21,780 nucleotides of DNA from Anaerolineae bacterium (GTDB lineage Bacteria > Chloroflexota > Anaerolineae > 4572-78 > J111): positions 67,237-89,016 of the forward strand of contig JAKLJP010000032.1 in the NCBI GenBank assembly GCA_023151115.1. The letters are read 5' to 3'. The position numbers were made by a program, and so were the translations under genes. A model generated the notes under the pieces. The model was not told where the DNA came from, ran no database searches, and saw only the letters and a list, made by a program, of their open reading frames with translations. Below, in pieces: positions 14,566-21,709 of the stretch; the stretch's first letter is position 1; every line of letters begins with the position of its first letter.

Positions 14566-14781
14566 TTACACCATGCGCCTATCGCCACACTTTGAGCAGT
14601 ATGTTCCAAGCTCGCCCAGATGCAGACAGACCTCCAGAAACTCCTGTTCGACCGTAATCAGCCGGGTTTCGTAGCCGCCGTATTGGTGCTTTCTGGCCCC
14701 ACACCTGGGGCAGTAATCTCCGAAAGCGCCCAGGTGATTACACACCACGTGGTTCTTGACCTTCTTGCGGATCAACCCCAT
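14566..14781 (-). CDS. Small protein with two tandem CxH...CxxC zinc-binding modules
   Basis: This 71-residue protein contains the same module twice: C14-x-H16 with C24-x2-C27, and C52-x-H54 with C62-x2-C65. The shared pattern is CxHLGxxGxYCxxCG, at about 38-residue spacing, so it arose by internal duplication. Each module has the ligands to bind one zinc. I do not recognise the family; small zinc ribbons act in nucleic acid or protein binding. GGAGGTGA, nearly the full anti-anti-Shine-Dalgarno sequence, lies four bases before the ATG and strongly supports a real gene. It is transcribed away from the palindromic element at 14814-14919. Confidence 0.75.
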   Translation of the reverse strand: MGLIRKKVKNHVVCNHLGAFGDYCPRCGARKHQYGGYETRLITVEQEFLEVCLHLGELGTYCSKCGDRRMV

Positions 14782-14813
14782 TTTGTCACCTCCCCGTTGA
14801 AGCTTAACAAACT

Positions 14814-14919
14814 TGGCTCATGTTAAGTACTAGTGCAAAGCAGGCCGGGCTCCCACGCCCGACCCTCGGCGGCGTGGAAGCCGCCTCTGCTAAATTGCAC
14901 TTGTTCTATACATGAGCCA
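14814..14919. mobile_element. 106-bp MITE-like palindromic element with two alternative folds
   Basis: TGGCTCATGT (14814-14823) and ACATGAGCCA (14910-14919) are perfect terminal inverted repeats. Inside, AGTGCAA (14832-14838) pairs with TTGCACT (14895-14901) and AGCAG (14839-14843) with CTGCT (14887-14891). The core forms either two hairpins, CGGGC/GCCCG (14846-14861) and GGCGGC/GCCGCC (14868-14885), or one long stem of 14848-14859 with 14871-14882 (11 of 12 pairs). There is no coding sequence. It sits between the zinc-module gene and an OsmC-like remnant. Confidence 0.65.
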
Positions 14920-14997
14920 CAAACTTTAACATTACCCTCAGTGTACCATACAACCTCCATTAAAAAATTACATTTTTCTTTCAAGATCATTCCAAAT

Positions 14998-15186
14998 TCA
15001 GTAGCTATGAACATCTACCACGAAGCGGCCAAACAGGGCATCGGGGTCGAGTCAATGGAAGTGGAGGTTACAGGCGAGTTGAAGCTGTATCGGTATGAGC
15101 GGCTGGGCGTCAGTCCGGCGACGGTTTACTGTTCGCCGGTCATCGGGAAACTACTCCTCGTCTATTTATTGCCCTATCAAAGATAA
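14998..15186 (+). pseudogene. Remnant of an OsmC-family gene
   Basis: The translated stretch SVAMNIYHEAAKQGIGVESM and the following EVEVTGEL resemble the central helix and strand of OsmC-like proteins, where a Cys-containing helix is followed by a 'GI..ESVEVEVEGEL' segment. The usual peroxidatic Cys is absent here, and the DNA before 14998 is AT-rich and non-coding, so the 5' part is missing. The 3' end runs into unrelated sequence and stops at 15186. No start signal precedes it. It is probably a gene fragment next to a palindromic element. The family call rests on about 30 residues. Confidence 0.45.
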
Positions 15187-15195
15187 TGGTATAAT
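15169..15195 (+). promoter_or_regulatory. Promoter of the penicillin-binding protein gene
   Basis: TGGTATAAT (15187-15195) is a perfect extended -10 box, with TTGCCC (15169-15174) at a 15-bp spacing as a weak -35. Transcription would start near 15202. This rules out an upstream in-frame start at 15205 and favours the ATG at 15265. Confidence 0.55.
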
Positions 15196-15240
15196 CCCTG
15201 ATAGGTGGTATATTGGTTTTACGTACCACGCTTTAAATCC

Positions 15241-15260
15241 TTACGCATCACGCATCACGA
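15241..15260. repeat. Second copy of the ACGCATCACGCA repeat word
   Basis: This matches the reverse complement of 111-130 at 18 of 20 positions. It lies in the leader of the penicillin-binding protein gene and ends four bases before its start codon. Confidence 0.55.
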
Positions 15261-15264
15261 GTCT

Positions 15265-17886
15265 ATGAAACCAATCTCGCGCAAACGCAAACTCGCTACG
15301 GTCATCACTACCGTGGTCATTTTAATCAGCCTGGCCGCCGCTGTTATCATTGACCAATGGCTGCTGGTGGACCTGCCCCGACCCGACGAACTGTACCAGT
15401 ACACCACCGCCCCATCGACCAAAATCTACGACCGGCACGGCATGCTGCTGTACGAAATCACCGACCCCCACCAGGGTTTGCACACCCCGCTGACTCTGGA
15501 AGACGTGCCGCCGGCCTGTCTTGAGGCGACCATTGCCACCGAGGATGCCAGCTTTTACCGCAACCCCGGCGTGGATGCCTGGGCCATCCTGCGCGCCCTG
15601 TACATCAACTGGCAGGGCGGCGAAGTGCTGAGCGGTGGCAGCACCATCACCCAGCAGTTGGCCCGCAACCTGCTCCTCTCGCCTCAAGAGCGAACCGAGG
15701 TCAGCCTGACCCGCAAGTTACGCGAAGCCATCCTGGCCTGGCGGCTGGCCCGGACCTACTCTAAAGACGAAATCCTGACCCTCTACCTCAACGAAACCTA
15801 TTACGGCAACCTGGCCTACGGCATCGAAGCGGCCAGCCAAACTTACTTCGGCAAACACGCCGCCGAACTGGATTTGGCCGAGTGCGCCATGTTGGCCGGT
15901 TTGCCCCAAAGCCCGGCCAACTACAACCCACTGGAAAACCCCGACGCCGCCAGAGCCAGGCAGAGCATCGTCCTCGATTTGATGGTCAAGCAGCAGTTTA
16001 TCACCACCGACGAGGCCGCCAGCGCCCGCACCGAAAAGTTGGGCTACGCCGCCATCCCCTTCCCCATCGAAGCGCCCCACTTTGTCATGTACATTCGCGG
16101 CCAGTTGGAGCGCAAATACGGCCTGGAGGCCATCTACCGCCAAGGCTTGCAGGTCTATACCACCGTAGATTTGAATATACAGAACATGGCCCAGCGGATT
16201 GTCCGCTACCGGCTGGCCGAGTTGTCCAAACAAAAGGCCGGCCAGCCGCCCCGCAATATCCGTAACGCCGCCGCCGTCGTGCTCGACCCGCGCAGCGGGG
16301 AAGTGCTGGCGATGCTCGGCAGCCCCGATTATTTCGACCCGCGCATTGACGGCGCGGTTAACGCCACGATGGCCACCCGCCAGCCCGGCTCCTCGATCAA
16401 ACCCATCACTTATGCCGCCGCCTTTGACCCCGACATTGCCGCCGCCCACGGCTACGAGCCGCTTACCGCCGCGACGATGATGGTGGATGTGCGCACCGCC
16501 TTTGTCACCCAGGAAGGCCAGCCCTATGTGCCCGAAAATTACGACCGCACCTGGCGCGGGCCGGTTTTGTTACGGCAGGCCCTGGCCAGCAGCTACAACC
16601 TGGTGGCAGTCAAGGTGCTGGATTACGTCGGCCTGAAAAGTACCACTGATCTGGCCCGCTCGCTGGGCATCACCACCTTTGACAACAAAAACTTCGGCCT
16701 GGCCCTCACCCTCGGTGGGGGTGAGGTCCGCCTGCTGGAACTGACCGCCGCCTACGGCGCATTTGCCAACGGCGGGCGCAAACTGGAGCCGGTCGCCATC
16801 ACCCGCATCACCGATCACCAGGGCCAGGTGATTTTCCAGTCGCCGCCAACCCTCAACCCCGGCCCGCAGGTACTTGACCCGCGCACAGCCTATCTTATTA
16901 CGTCAATCTTAAGTGACAACTACGCCCGCCGTTCCACCTTTGGCGCGGGCAGCCCGCTCAACCTGACCCGTCCGGCTGCCGCCAAAACCGGCACCACCCA
17001 GGATTGGCGCGACAACTGGACCGTCGGCTACACTCCCGATCTGGTCGTCGGGGTGTGGGCCGGCAACGCCGACAACGAACCTATGCGCCATATCTCCGGC
17101 GTCACCGGCGCGGCCCCCATCTGGCACGACCTGATGGAAGAACTACACAAAACCATTCCGGTTCACGATTTCGTGCAGCCGGACGGATTGATTGAAAAAA
17201 CCATTTGCGCCGATAATGGACTTGTACCTGTTGAACGTTCAAAGTTGGAAGGTTTGAACGTTGAAGCGGACAACGTTCAACATTCAACGTTTAACGTTCC
17301 ATGTTCTCATACTATCTCCGAAATCTTCATTTCCGGCACCGAACCCTACCGCTTCGACGACTGGCATCAGCGCATTGCGCTTGACCGGCGCAATGGACTT
17401 CGGGCCGGGGTTGGCTGCCCGTTGGAGTTTGTCGCCTTCCAGACCTTCACTCTCTACCCCGCCGAAGCGCAAGCCTGGGCCAAAAAGCAGGCCATCCCAC
17501 AGCCGCCGGGGGCGTACTCACCGCTCTGCCCCGGAGGAGGCGAGGAGGCGGTGACGCGAGGAACAGATGAAGCGGGACAAGTCAGCGCCTCATCGCCTCA
17601 CCCTTCTTCGCCTCCCCTGCTCTTCACCAGCCCCGACCAGGGCAGCACCTTTCGCCTAGTCCCCAACATCCCGGTCGAGAAGCAAAAAATCCGGGTCAGC
17701 ATTCGCCCCACCGACGGGGTCTTGCTGCGGCATGTCAAGCTGCTCATTAACGGCCGGCCGCTGGCTGAAAGCTCGGAAACGCTGTGGCAAATGTCGCCGG
17801 GGACGTATATCTTTGAAGCCATTGGCCTTGACGCCGCCGGAAATGAGGTCCGCGCCAATCAGGTGACGGTCAAAGTGGTGGAGTAA
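15265..17886 (+). CDS. Bifunctional class A penicillin-binding protein (PBP1-type)
   Basis: This 873-residue protein polymerises and cross-links peptidoglycan outside the membrane. A signal anchor lies at about 11-29. The GT51 transglycosylase domain shows ATEDASFY (catalytic E93), GGSTITQQLARN and ETYYGN. The transpeptidase domain shows SSIK with Ser376 and Lys379, SYN (443-445) and KTGT (574-577). The last 90 or so residues resemble the C-terminal domain of PBP1C (BiPBP_C), while the GT motif is more PBP1A-like. Between these, residues about 656-680 and 757-785 are encoded by palindromic DNA and look like in-frame insertions. The start at 15265 is supported by the promoter; its ribosome-binding site is poor. 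All catalytic residues are present. Confidence 0.93.
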   Translation: MKPISRKRKLATVITTVVILISLAAAVIIDQWLLVDLPRPDELYQYTTAPSTKIYDRHGMLLYEITDPHQGLHTPLTLEDVPPACLEATIATEDASFYRNPGVDAWAILRALYINWQGGEVLSGGSTITQQLARNLLLSPQERTEVSLTRKLREAILAWRLARTYSKDEILTLYLNETYYGNLAYGIEAASQTYFGKHAAELDLAECAMLAGLPQSPANYNPLENPDAARARQSIVLDLMVKQQFITTDEAASARTEKLGYAAIPFPIEAPHFVMYIRGQLERKYGLEAIYRQGLQVYTTVDLNIQNMAQRIVRYRLAELSKQKAGQPPRNIRNAAAVVLDPRSGEVLAMLGSPDYFDPRIDGAVNATMATRQPGSSIKPITYAAAFDPDIAAAHGYEPLTAATMMVDVRTAFVTQEGQPYVPENYDRTWRGPVLLRQALASSYNLVAVKVLDYVGLKSTTDLARSLGITTFDNKNFGLALTLGGGEVRLLELTAAYGAFANGGRKLEPVAITRITDHQGQVIFQSPPTLNPGPQVLDPRTAYLITSILSDNYARRSTFGAGSPLNLTRPAAAKTGTTQDWRDNWTVGYTPDLVVGVWAGNADNEPMRHISGVTGAAPIWHDLMEELHKTIPVHDFVQPDGLIEKTICADNGLVPVERSKLEGLNVEADNVQHSTFNVPCSHTISEIFISGTEPYRFDDWHQRIALDRRNGLRAGVGCPLEFVAFQTFTLYPAEAQAWAKKQAIPQPPGAYSPLCPGGGEEAVTRGTDEAGQVSASSPHPSSPPLLFTSPDQGSTFRLVPNIPVEKQKIRVSIRPTDGVLLRHVKLLINGRPLAESSETLWQMSPGTYIFEAIGLDAAGNEVRANQVTVKVVE
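17231..17301. repeat. In-frame palindrome inside the penicillin-binding protein gene
   Basis: TTGAACGTTG (17254-17263) and CAACGTTCAA (17271-17280) are perfectly complementary. The outer parts (17231-17253 and 17281-17301) continue the inverted symmetry imperfectly with repeated AACGTT words. It encodes VERSKLEGLNVEADNVQHST and a few more residues, unlike the surrounding domain sequence. Confidence 0.65.
17536..17615. repeat. Second in-frame palindrome inside the penicillin-binding protein gene
   Basis: GGAGGCGA (17536-17543) and TCGCCTCC (17608-17615) are perfect inverted ends. The arms continue imperfectly with GAGG-type and CCTC-type words to about 17561 and 17585. It encodes a Gly/Glu/Ser/Pro-rich low-complexity linker before the C-terminal domain. 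The left arm contains the 15-mer also found at 13388-13402. Confidence 0.55.
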
Positions 17887-17896
17887 TCTTTTGACT

Positions 17897-17925
17897 TTGA
17901 CTGAGCATCAGGCCTTTGCTACAAT
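17897..17925 (+). promoter_or_regulatory. Promoter of the AbrB/PIN toxin-antitoxin operon
   Basis: TTGACT (17897-17902), a 17-bp spacer and TACAAT (17920-17925) form a strong sigma-70-like promoter. The antitoxin ATG at 17977 follows with AAGGGGA (17964-17970) as ribosome-binding site. Confidence 0.65.
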
Positions 17926-17976
17926 AATTTAGCAGAAAATCGGTCAATGGATGTTTTTCTGATAAGGGGATAGCTA

Positions 17977-18252
17977 ATGTCTGCAACTATTCAGGTACGC
18001 CAGCGAGGGATTCTGACTTTACCCGCCGAGGTGCGCCAACGTTATAATATTCAACCCGGTGATACATTCAATTTGATAGACTTGGACGGCCTTTTGGTCT
18101 TAACACCTATGGCTCCTTTAGTACCAGAGTTGGCTCGTGAGATCGAACGCGCCCGGATTGAAGCGGGTCTCAGTGTAGAGGAAATGTTACAAGCTCTGCG
18201 TGAGCAGCGAGAACGATACACAGCGGAAAAATACGGTGACCAGGGTTCATAA
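17977..18252 (+). CDS. AbrB/SpoVT-family antitoxin
   Basis: This 91-residue protein has an N-terminal swapped-hairpin AbrB domain (about 3-48), seen in VRQRGILTLPAEVRQRYNIQ and PGDTFNLIDLDGLLVLTP. Such domains bind operator DNA as dimers. The C-terminal helical part (about 52-91) should bind and neutralise the toxin. It is first in an operon with the PIN gene, whose start lies inside its last codons. Autorepression at the promoter just upstream is expected from family knowledge. Confidence 0.88.
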   Translation: MSATIQVRQRGILTLPAEVRQRYNIQPGDTFNLIDLDGLLVLTPMAPLVPELAREIERARIEAGLSVEEMLQALREQRERYTAEKYGDQGS

Positions 18253-18706
18253 ACCCCTTGTTTTTCTGGATGCCGATGTGATTTTTGCCGGCGCCGCCGC
18301 CCCTACCGAACACGGAGCCAGTCACGTATTGCTGCGGATGGGTGAAATTACGCTGCTTGAATGTGTCACCTCAGAACAAGCCATCACCGAAGTAGAACGT
18401 AACTTAATCGCCAAAATACCCACCAAGTTACTTGAATTCCGTCTATTGGTCAGCCGTTGTCTTCGAGTTGTGCCTGACCCGGCAGTGGACGATTTACGGC
18501 TTTATATCGGGCAGGCCGATCCCAAAGACCTACCCTTATTGGTAGCGGCTCTACAAGCCAACTGCCCTTACCTGATTACCTTCAATACACGCCGCTATTT
18601 TCCTGCTGCAAAAAGTATTACTATCCAGCGGCCCGGTGAGTTCCTCCTAACTGTCCGCACTTTACTCAGCCAGATGAGCTTGAGCAGTGAGGTTCTGGGT
18701 GAGTAG
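18236..18706 (+). CDS. PIN-domain toxin (PIN_3-like)
   Basis: This 156-residue protein is a probable Mg-dependent RNase toxin. The acidic positions are D12/D14 in FLDADVIF, E52/E54 in ITEVERN and D95/D98 in QADPKDLP. The fourth usual Asp is replaced by N117 in ITFNTRRYF, which is common in this PIN subgroup. The GTG at 18236 overlaps the antitoxin gene by 17 bases and was preferred over a GTG at 18200, which would add 12 residues lacking similarity. The overlap fits coupled expression with the AbrB-type antitoxin. Activity and target are not visible from sequence. Confidence 0.82.
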   Translation: MTRVHKPLVFLDADVIFAGAAAPTEHGASHVLLRMGEITLLECVTSEQAITEVERNLIAKIPTKLLEFRLLVSRCLRVVPDPAVDDLRLYIGQADPKDLPLLVAALQANCPYLITFNTRRYFPAAKSITIQRPGEFLLTVRTLLSQMSLSSEVLGE

Positions 18707-18743
18707 CCGCTTTAGCAGTTGAGCCAAATTTACCCTACCTATT

Positions 18744-20015
18744 ATGATCGCCAACACCAAATCAAGCCGCCTGATCAAAGCCACGCCTTTCTTTTACGGC
18801 TGGGTCATTCTCGTTGTCGGGACTGTGGGCATTGTGATGATGGCCCCCAGCCAGACCTTTACCATCAGTATTTTTATTGATTACTTCATCAAAGACCTGG
18901 GCATCTCGCGGGCCAATATCTCTCTGCTGTACGGCGTGGCGACCTTTGCCGCTTCGCTGCTGCTGCCGCTGACCGGCCGGCTGGTGGACCGTTTCGGTCC
19001 TCGGCTGATGACGCCCCTGATTGCATTAGGGCTGGGTCTGGCCTCGGTGGGAGTGGCCCTGGTTCATAGTATCTTCACGTTGTTTCTGGGGCTGCTGGCG
19101 CTGCGCTTTTTGGGTTTTGGCTCGCTGCAACTGGTCAGTAACAATCTGATTGCTCAGTGGTTTATTCGCCGGCGGGGCCGGGTGATGGGGTTGGCCGGGC
19201 TAAGCCTGCCCATTGGCTTGATGATTTTTCCGGGGCTAAGTCAATTCTGGATTGATCAGTTGGGTTGGCGGTGGGCCATGGGCCTGCTGGGGCTGCTGGT
19301 CTGGCTGGTGATGCTGCCGGTCAGCCTGCTTTTTTTCAAAGACCGGCCGGAACTGTACGGCTTGCAGCCGGATGGTGATACCCCTCCCTTCCCCTCCGTG
19401 AACGGGGGGGAGCAGAGGGGGGGTGAACGGCACTGGACCCTGGCCGAAGCGCGGCGCACGGGCGTGTTCTGGCTCTTCAGCGCCGGCCTGACCGTGCTGA
19501 CCATGTTGCTGGCCGGGCTGGTGTTCCACCAGACCTCCCTCTTCGAGGTCCGCGGCCTGAGCCGCGAGGTAGCGGTCAGCGCCTTTTATGTGATTGCCAT
19601 TTTTTCGGTCATCGGCAACCTGGGTATGGGTTGGCTGCTCGACCGCTACCGGGCCAGGCTGCTGCTGGCGATCACCCTCTTTCTGCTGGCGGCGACGATG
19701 GTCATGGTCCAGCTTATGCACACCCCCGCCGAGGCGATGCTTTACGGGGCGCTCAACGGGCTGGTCAGCGGGGCGTTCCGGGTGATTGATGCGGTGGTTT
19801 GGGCTAAATATTTTGGCCGGCTGCACCTGGGTTCGATTCGTGGGGCGGTGATGATCGGCGTAGTCGGCGGGACGGCGCTGGGACCGTATCCGCTGGGGCT
19901 GAGTATGGATACCTTTGGCAGCTACGCCCCGGCCATGACCGCGCTGTTGATTTTGCCGGTCAGCATTGGCCTGGCGGCCCTGTTGATAAAACGCCCGGAG
20001 AAGCAACCAAGTTAA
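18744..20015 (+). CDS. MFS transporter, oxalate/formate antiporter- or MCT-like
   Basis: This 423-residue protein has 12 predicted transmembrane helices in two sets of six. The MFS motif A is GRLVDRFGPR (78-87), with a related GWLLDRYRAR in the second half. The N-terminal sequence FYGWVILVVG and the overall pattern suggest the branch of carboxylate carriers. The central cytoplasmic loop contains about 15 residues (213-227) encoded by a palindrome. The gene is followed 34 bases later by an SDR dehydrogenase gene and then an isomerase gene, so it probably imports their substrate, a small hydroxyacid, sugar acid or polyol. No ribosome-binding site is visible. Confidence 0.88.
   Translation: MIANTKSSRLIKATPFFYGWVILVVGTVGIVMMAPSQTFTISIFIDYFIKDLGISRANISLLYGVATFAASLLLPLTGRLVDRFGPRLMTPLIALGLGLASVGVALVHSIFTLFLGLLALRFLGFGSLQLVSNNLIAQWFIRRRGRVMGLAGLSLPIGLMIFPGLSQFWIDQLGWRWAMGLLGLLVWLVMLPVSLLFFKDRPELYGLQPDGDTPPFPSVNGGEQRGGERHWTLAEARRTGVFWLFSAGLTVLTMLLAGLVFHQTSLFEVRGLSREVAVSAFYVIAIFSVIGNLGMGWLLDRYRARLLLAITLFLLAATMVMVQLMHTPAEAMLYGALNGLVSGAFRVIDAVVWAKYFGRLHLGSIRGAVMIGVVGGTALGPYPLGLSMDTFGSYAPAMTALLILPVSIGLAALLIKRPEKQPS
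19380..19424. repeat. In-frame palindrome inside the MFS gene
   Basis: An arm of C-rich sequence (19380-19399) ending in CCGT faces a G-rich arm (19402-19424) starting ACGG. The central CCGTGAACGG is a perfect short hairpin. It encodes the Pro/Gly-rich stretch TPPFPSVNGGEQRGG in the loop between the two halves of the transporter. Confidence 0.55.
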
Positions 20016-20049
20016 ATAACATTGACTGACAATGATTACTGGAGGAACG

Positions 20050-20835
20050 ATGGAACTCAAACGTTTTGTGGGCCAGGTCGCCCTTGTGACCGGCGCGGGT
20101 AGCGGGATTGGTCAAGCCTGCGCCTTGCGATTTGCCCAGGAGGGAGCACACGTGGTTTGCCTGGATGTAAGCGATGCGGCCAACGAGAGCACCGCTGTTC
20201 GTTGTCAGGCCGCCGAGAGCGAGGCTATCACCGCTCACTGCAACGTGGCCGATCCGGACAGCGTCAAAGCGGCCGTAGAGATGGCAATGTCAAAGTGGGG
20301 CCGGGTGGATATTCTGGTGGCTGCCGCCGGCATCTATTCCGGCTCGCCGCTGGTGGAAGTGCCGCTCAAGCAGTGGCAGCGGTTGATTGACATCAACCTG
20401 ACCGGCGTCTTTCTGTGCAACCAGGCTGTCGCTCCGATCATGATGGCTCAAAAATCGGGCAGTATTATTAACATCTCCTCGATGGCCGGCAAAACCAGTT
20501 GGCCGGCTTCGGCTGAGTATTCGGCCTCCAAGAGCGGGGTCATTGGCCTGACCCGCTCGGTGGCGATGGAACTGGCCCCCTACGGCGCTACGGCCAACGC
20601 CATCTGCCCTGGCAACACCCTGACGGAGATGGTCAAAAATGTAGCCAGCCAGGTGGCCCCGCGTGATGGACTGTCGCCTGAAGAATGGCTGCGACTGCGG
20701 GCCAACGACTGCCCTATGAAGCGCATGGCCGAACCCTGGGAAATCGCCGGAGTGGCCGCTTTTCTGGCTTCGCCCGACTCGCGCTACCTGACCGGCCAGG
20801 CTATCGAGGTGGACGGCGGCATGGTGATGAGTTGA
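20050..20835 (+). CDS. Short-chain dehydrogenase/reductase (SDR)
   Basis: This 261-residue cytoplasmic enzyme is a classical SDR. The cofactor motif is TGAGSGIG (14-21), and D39 at the end of the second strand suggests NAD(H). The catalytic residues are N116, S144 in NISSMAG, and Y157 with K161 in EYSASK. The usual NNAG is AAAG here. PGNTLTEM and the terminal VDGGMVMS complete the family pattern. Substrate is probably a hydroxyl group on a sugar acid or polyol, inferred from the operon. The ATG at 20050 follows GGAGGA (20041-20046), so an in-frame ATG at 20032 is unlikely. Its stop overlaps the start of the next gene as TGATG. Confidence 0.93.
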   Translation: MELKRFVGQVALVTGAGSGIGQACALRFAQEGAHVVCLDVSDAANESTAVRCQAAESEAITAHCNVADPDSVKAAVEMAMSKWGRVDILVAAAGIYSGSPLVEVPLKQWQRLIDINLTGVFLCNQAVAPIMMAQKSGSIINISSMAGKTSWPASAEYSASKSGVIGLTRSVAMELAPYGATANAICPGNTLTEMVKNVASQVAPRDGLSPEEWLRLRANDCPMKRMAEPWEIAGVAAFLASPDSRYLTGQAIEVDGGMVMS

Positions 20836-21635
20836 TGGAATACACCGGCTACCTGGATTTCTGGTTTACCGACCGGCCTCTCGTCGAGCGGGTGGAGGCG
20901 TTTGTGGCGTTGGGTATTACCCGGCTGGACGTCTGGTTTTGGCGCAATACCCCCATTGCCGAGATTGCCGCCGAGTGCCGCCGGGTTGGGGCAGTCATCA
21001 ATTCCACCTTTGACGACGACATGGGCAGCCTGGCCGACCCCGGCGACAACGAGAAAACCGTCCGCTCCTGGGCTGAAAGCCTGGAGTTGGCCGTCAAATA
21101 CGGCATTGAACACCTGTTTATCTTTTCCAATCAGGTCGAGGTAGCTAACGGCAAAGAATGGACCCGCCGCCTATCGTCCAACTTTAGCGAGGCTGAGCAG
21201 TACGCTAACCTGCTCAACCAGACAGAGAAGATTATGAAGCTGGTCGAGCAGACGCCGATGGAAGTGTGGGTCGAGGGATTGAACGAGTTTCACATCAAGG
21301 GCGGGGTGCTGGTCCACAACCACGAACTGGCCGCCGATTGGGTTCGCCGGATTGACCATCCCCAATTCCGGCTGGCCTTCGACTGCTACCACCAGCAGCG
21401 CGGTTCCGGCAATTTGATCTGGGGGCTGGAAGAATATCACGGCCTCTATCCCACCATCCACATCGGCGATGTGCCGACCCGCCAGGAGCCGGGCACGGGC
21501 GAAATCAACTTTCCGAATATCCGGGCCAAGCTGCGGCAGTTGGGTTTTGATGGTTACGTTGGGTTGGAATTTCGTCCTTCCGGCAGCGAGGCCGAAGCCC
21601 TGGCCCGAACGAAAGAGCTTTTTCCGTTAGATTAA
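20835..21635 (+). CDS. Hydroxypyruvate-isomerase-like TIM-barrel protein
   Basis: This 266-residue protein is a sugar phosphate isomerase/epimerase-type (xylose isomerase-like) TIM barrel. Its C-terminal half resembles hydroxypyruvate isomerase (Hyi): VWVEGLNEFHIKG with E147, LAFDCYHQQ with D183 and H186, HIGDVPTRQEPGTGEINFP with H209 and E218, and GYVGLEFRPSG with E245. These residues are the likely metal ligands and catalytic acids. Hyi interconverts hydroxypyruvate and tartronate semialdehyde; the family also includes keto-sugar epimerases, so the true substrate is uncertain. The start at 20835 overlaps the SDR stop. The operon context with MFS and SDR genes suggests catabolism of a small hydroxyacid, sugar acid or polyol. 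Confidence 0.88.
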   Translation: MEYTGYLDFWFTDRPLVERVEAFVALGITRLDVWFWRNTPIAEIAAECRRVGAVINSTFDDDMGSLADPGDNEKTVRSWAESLELAVKYGIEHLFIFSNQVEVANGKEWTRRLSSNFSEAEQYANLLNQTEKIMKLVEQTPMEVWVEGLNEFHIKGGVLVHNHELAADWVRRIDHPQFRLAFDCYHQQRGSGNLIWGLEEYHGLYPTIHIGDVPTRQEPGTGEINFPNIRAKLRQLGFDGYVGLEFRPSGSEAEALARTKELFPLD

Positions 21636-21669
21636 TAGTAGATTTTATTGGTTGAGCAAAAAGTTGTTA

Positions 21670-21709
21670 CACAGAGACACGCAGAGAAATCACAGAGTTT
21701 CACGCAGGG
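21670..21709. repeat. Two imperfect CACAGAG...CACGCAG units
   Basis: CACAGAGACACGCAGAG (21670-21686) and CACAGAGTTTCACGCAGGG (21691-21709) are two diverged copies. Such CACAGAG-rich repeats occur between genes in many bacterial genomes, by memory. After it, AAGGAGG (21741-21747) looks like a ribosome-binding site, but no start codon follows before the window ends, so no gene is called. Confidence 0.5.
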
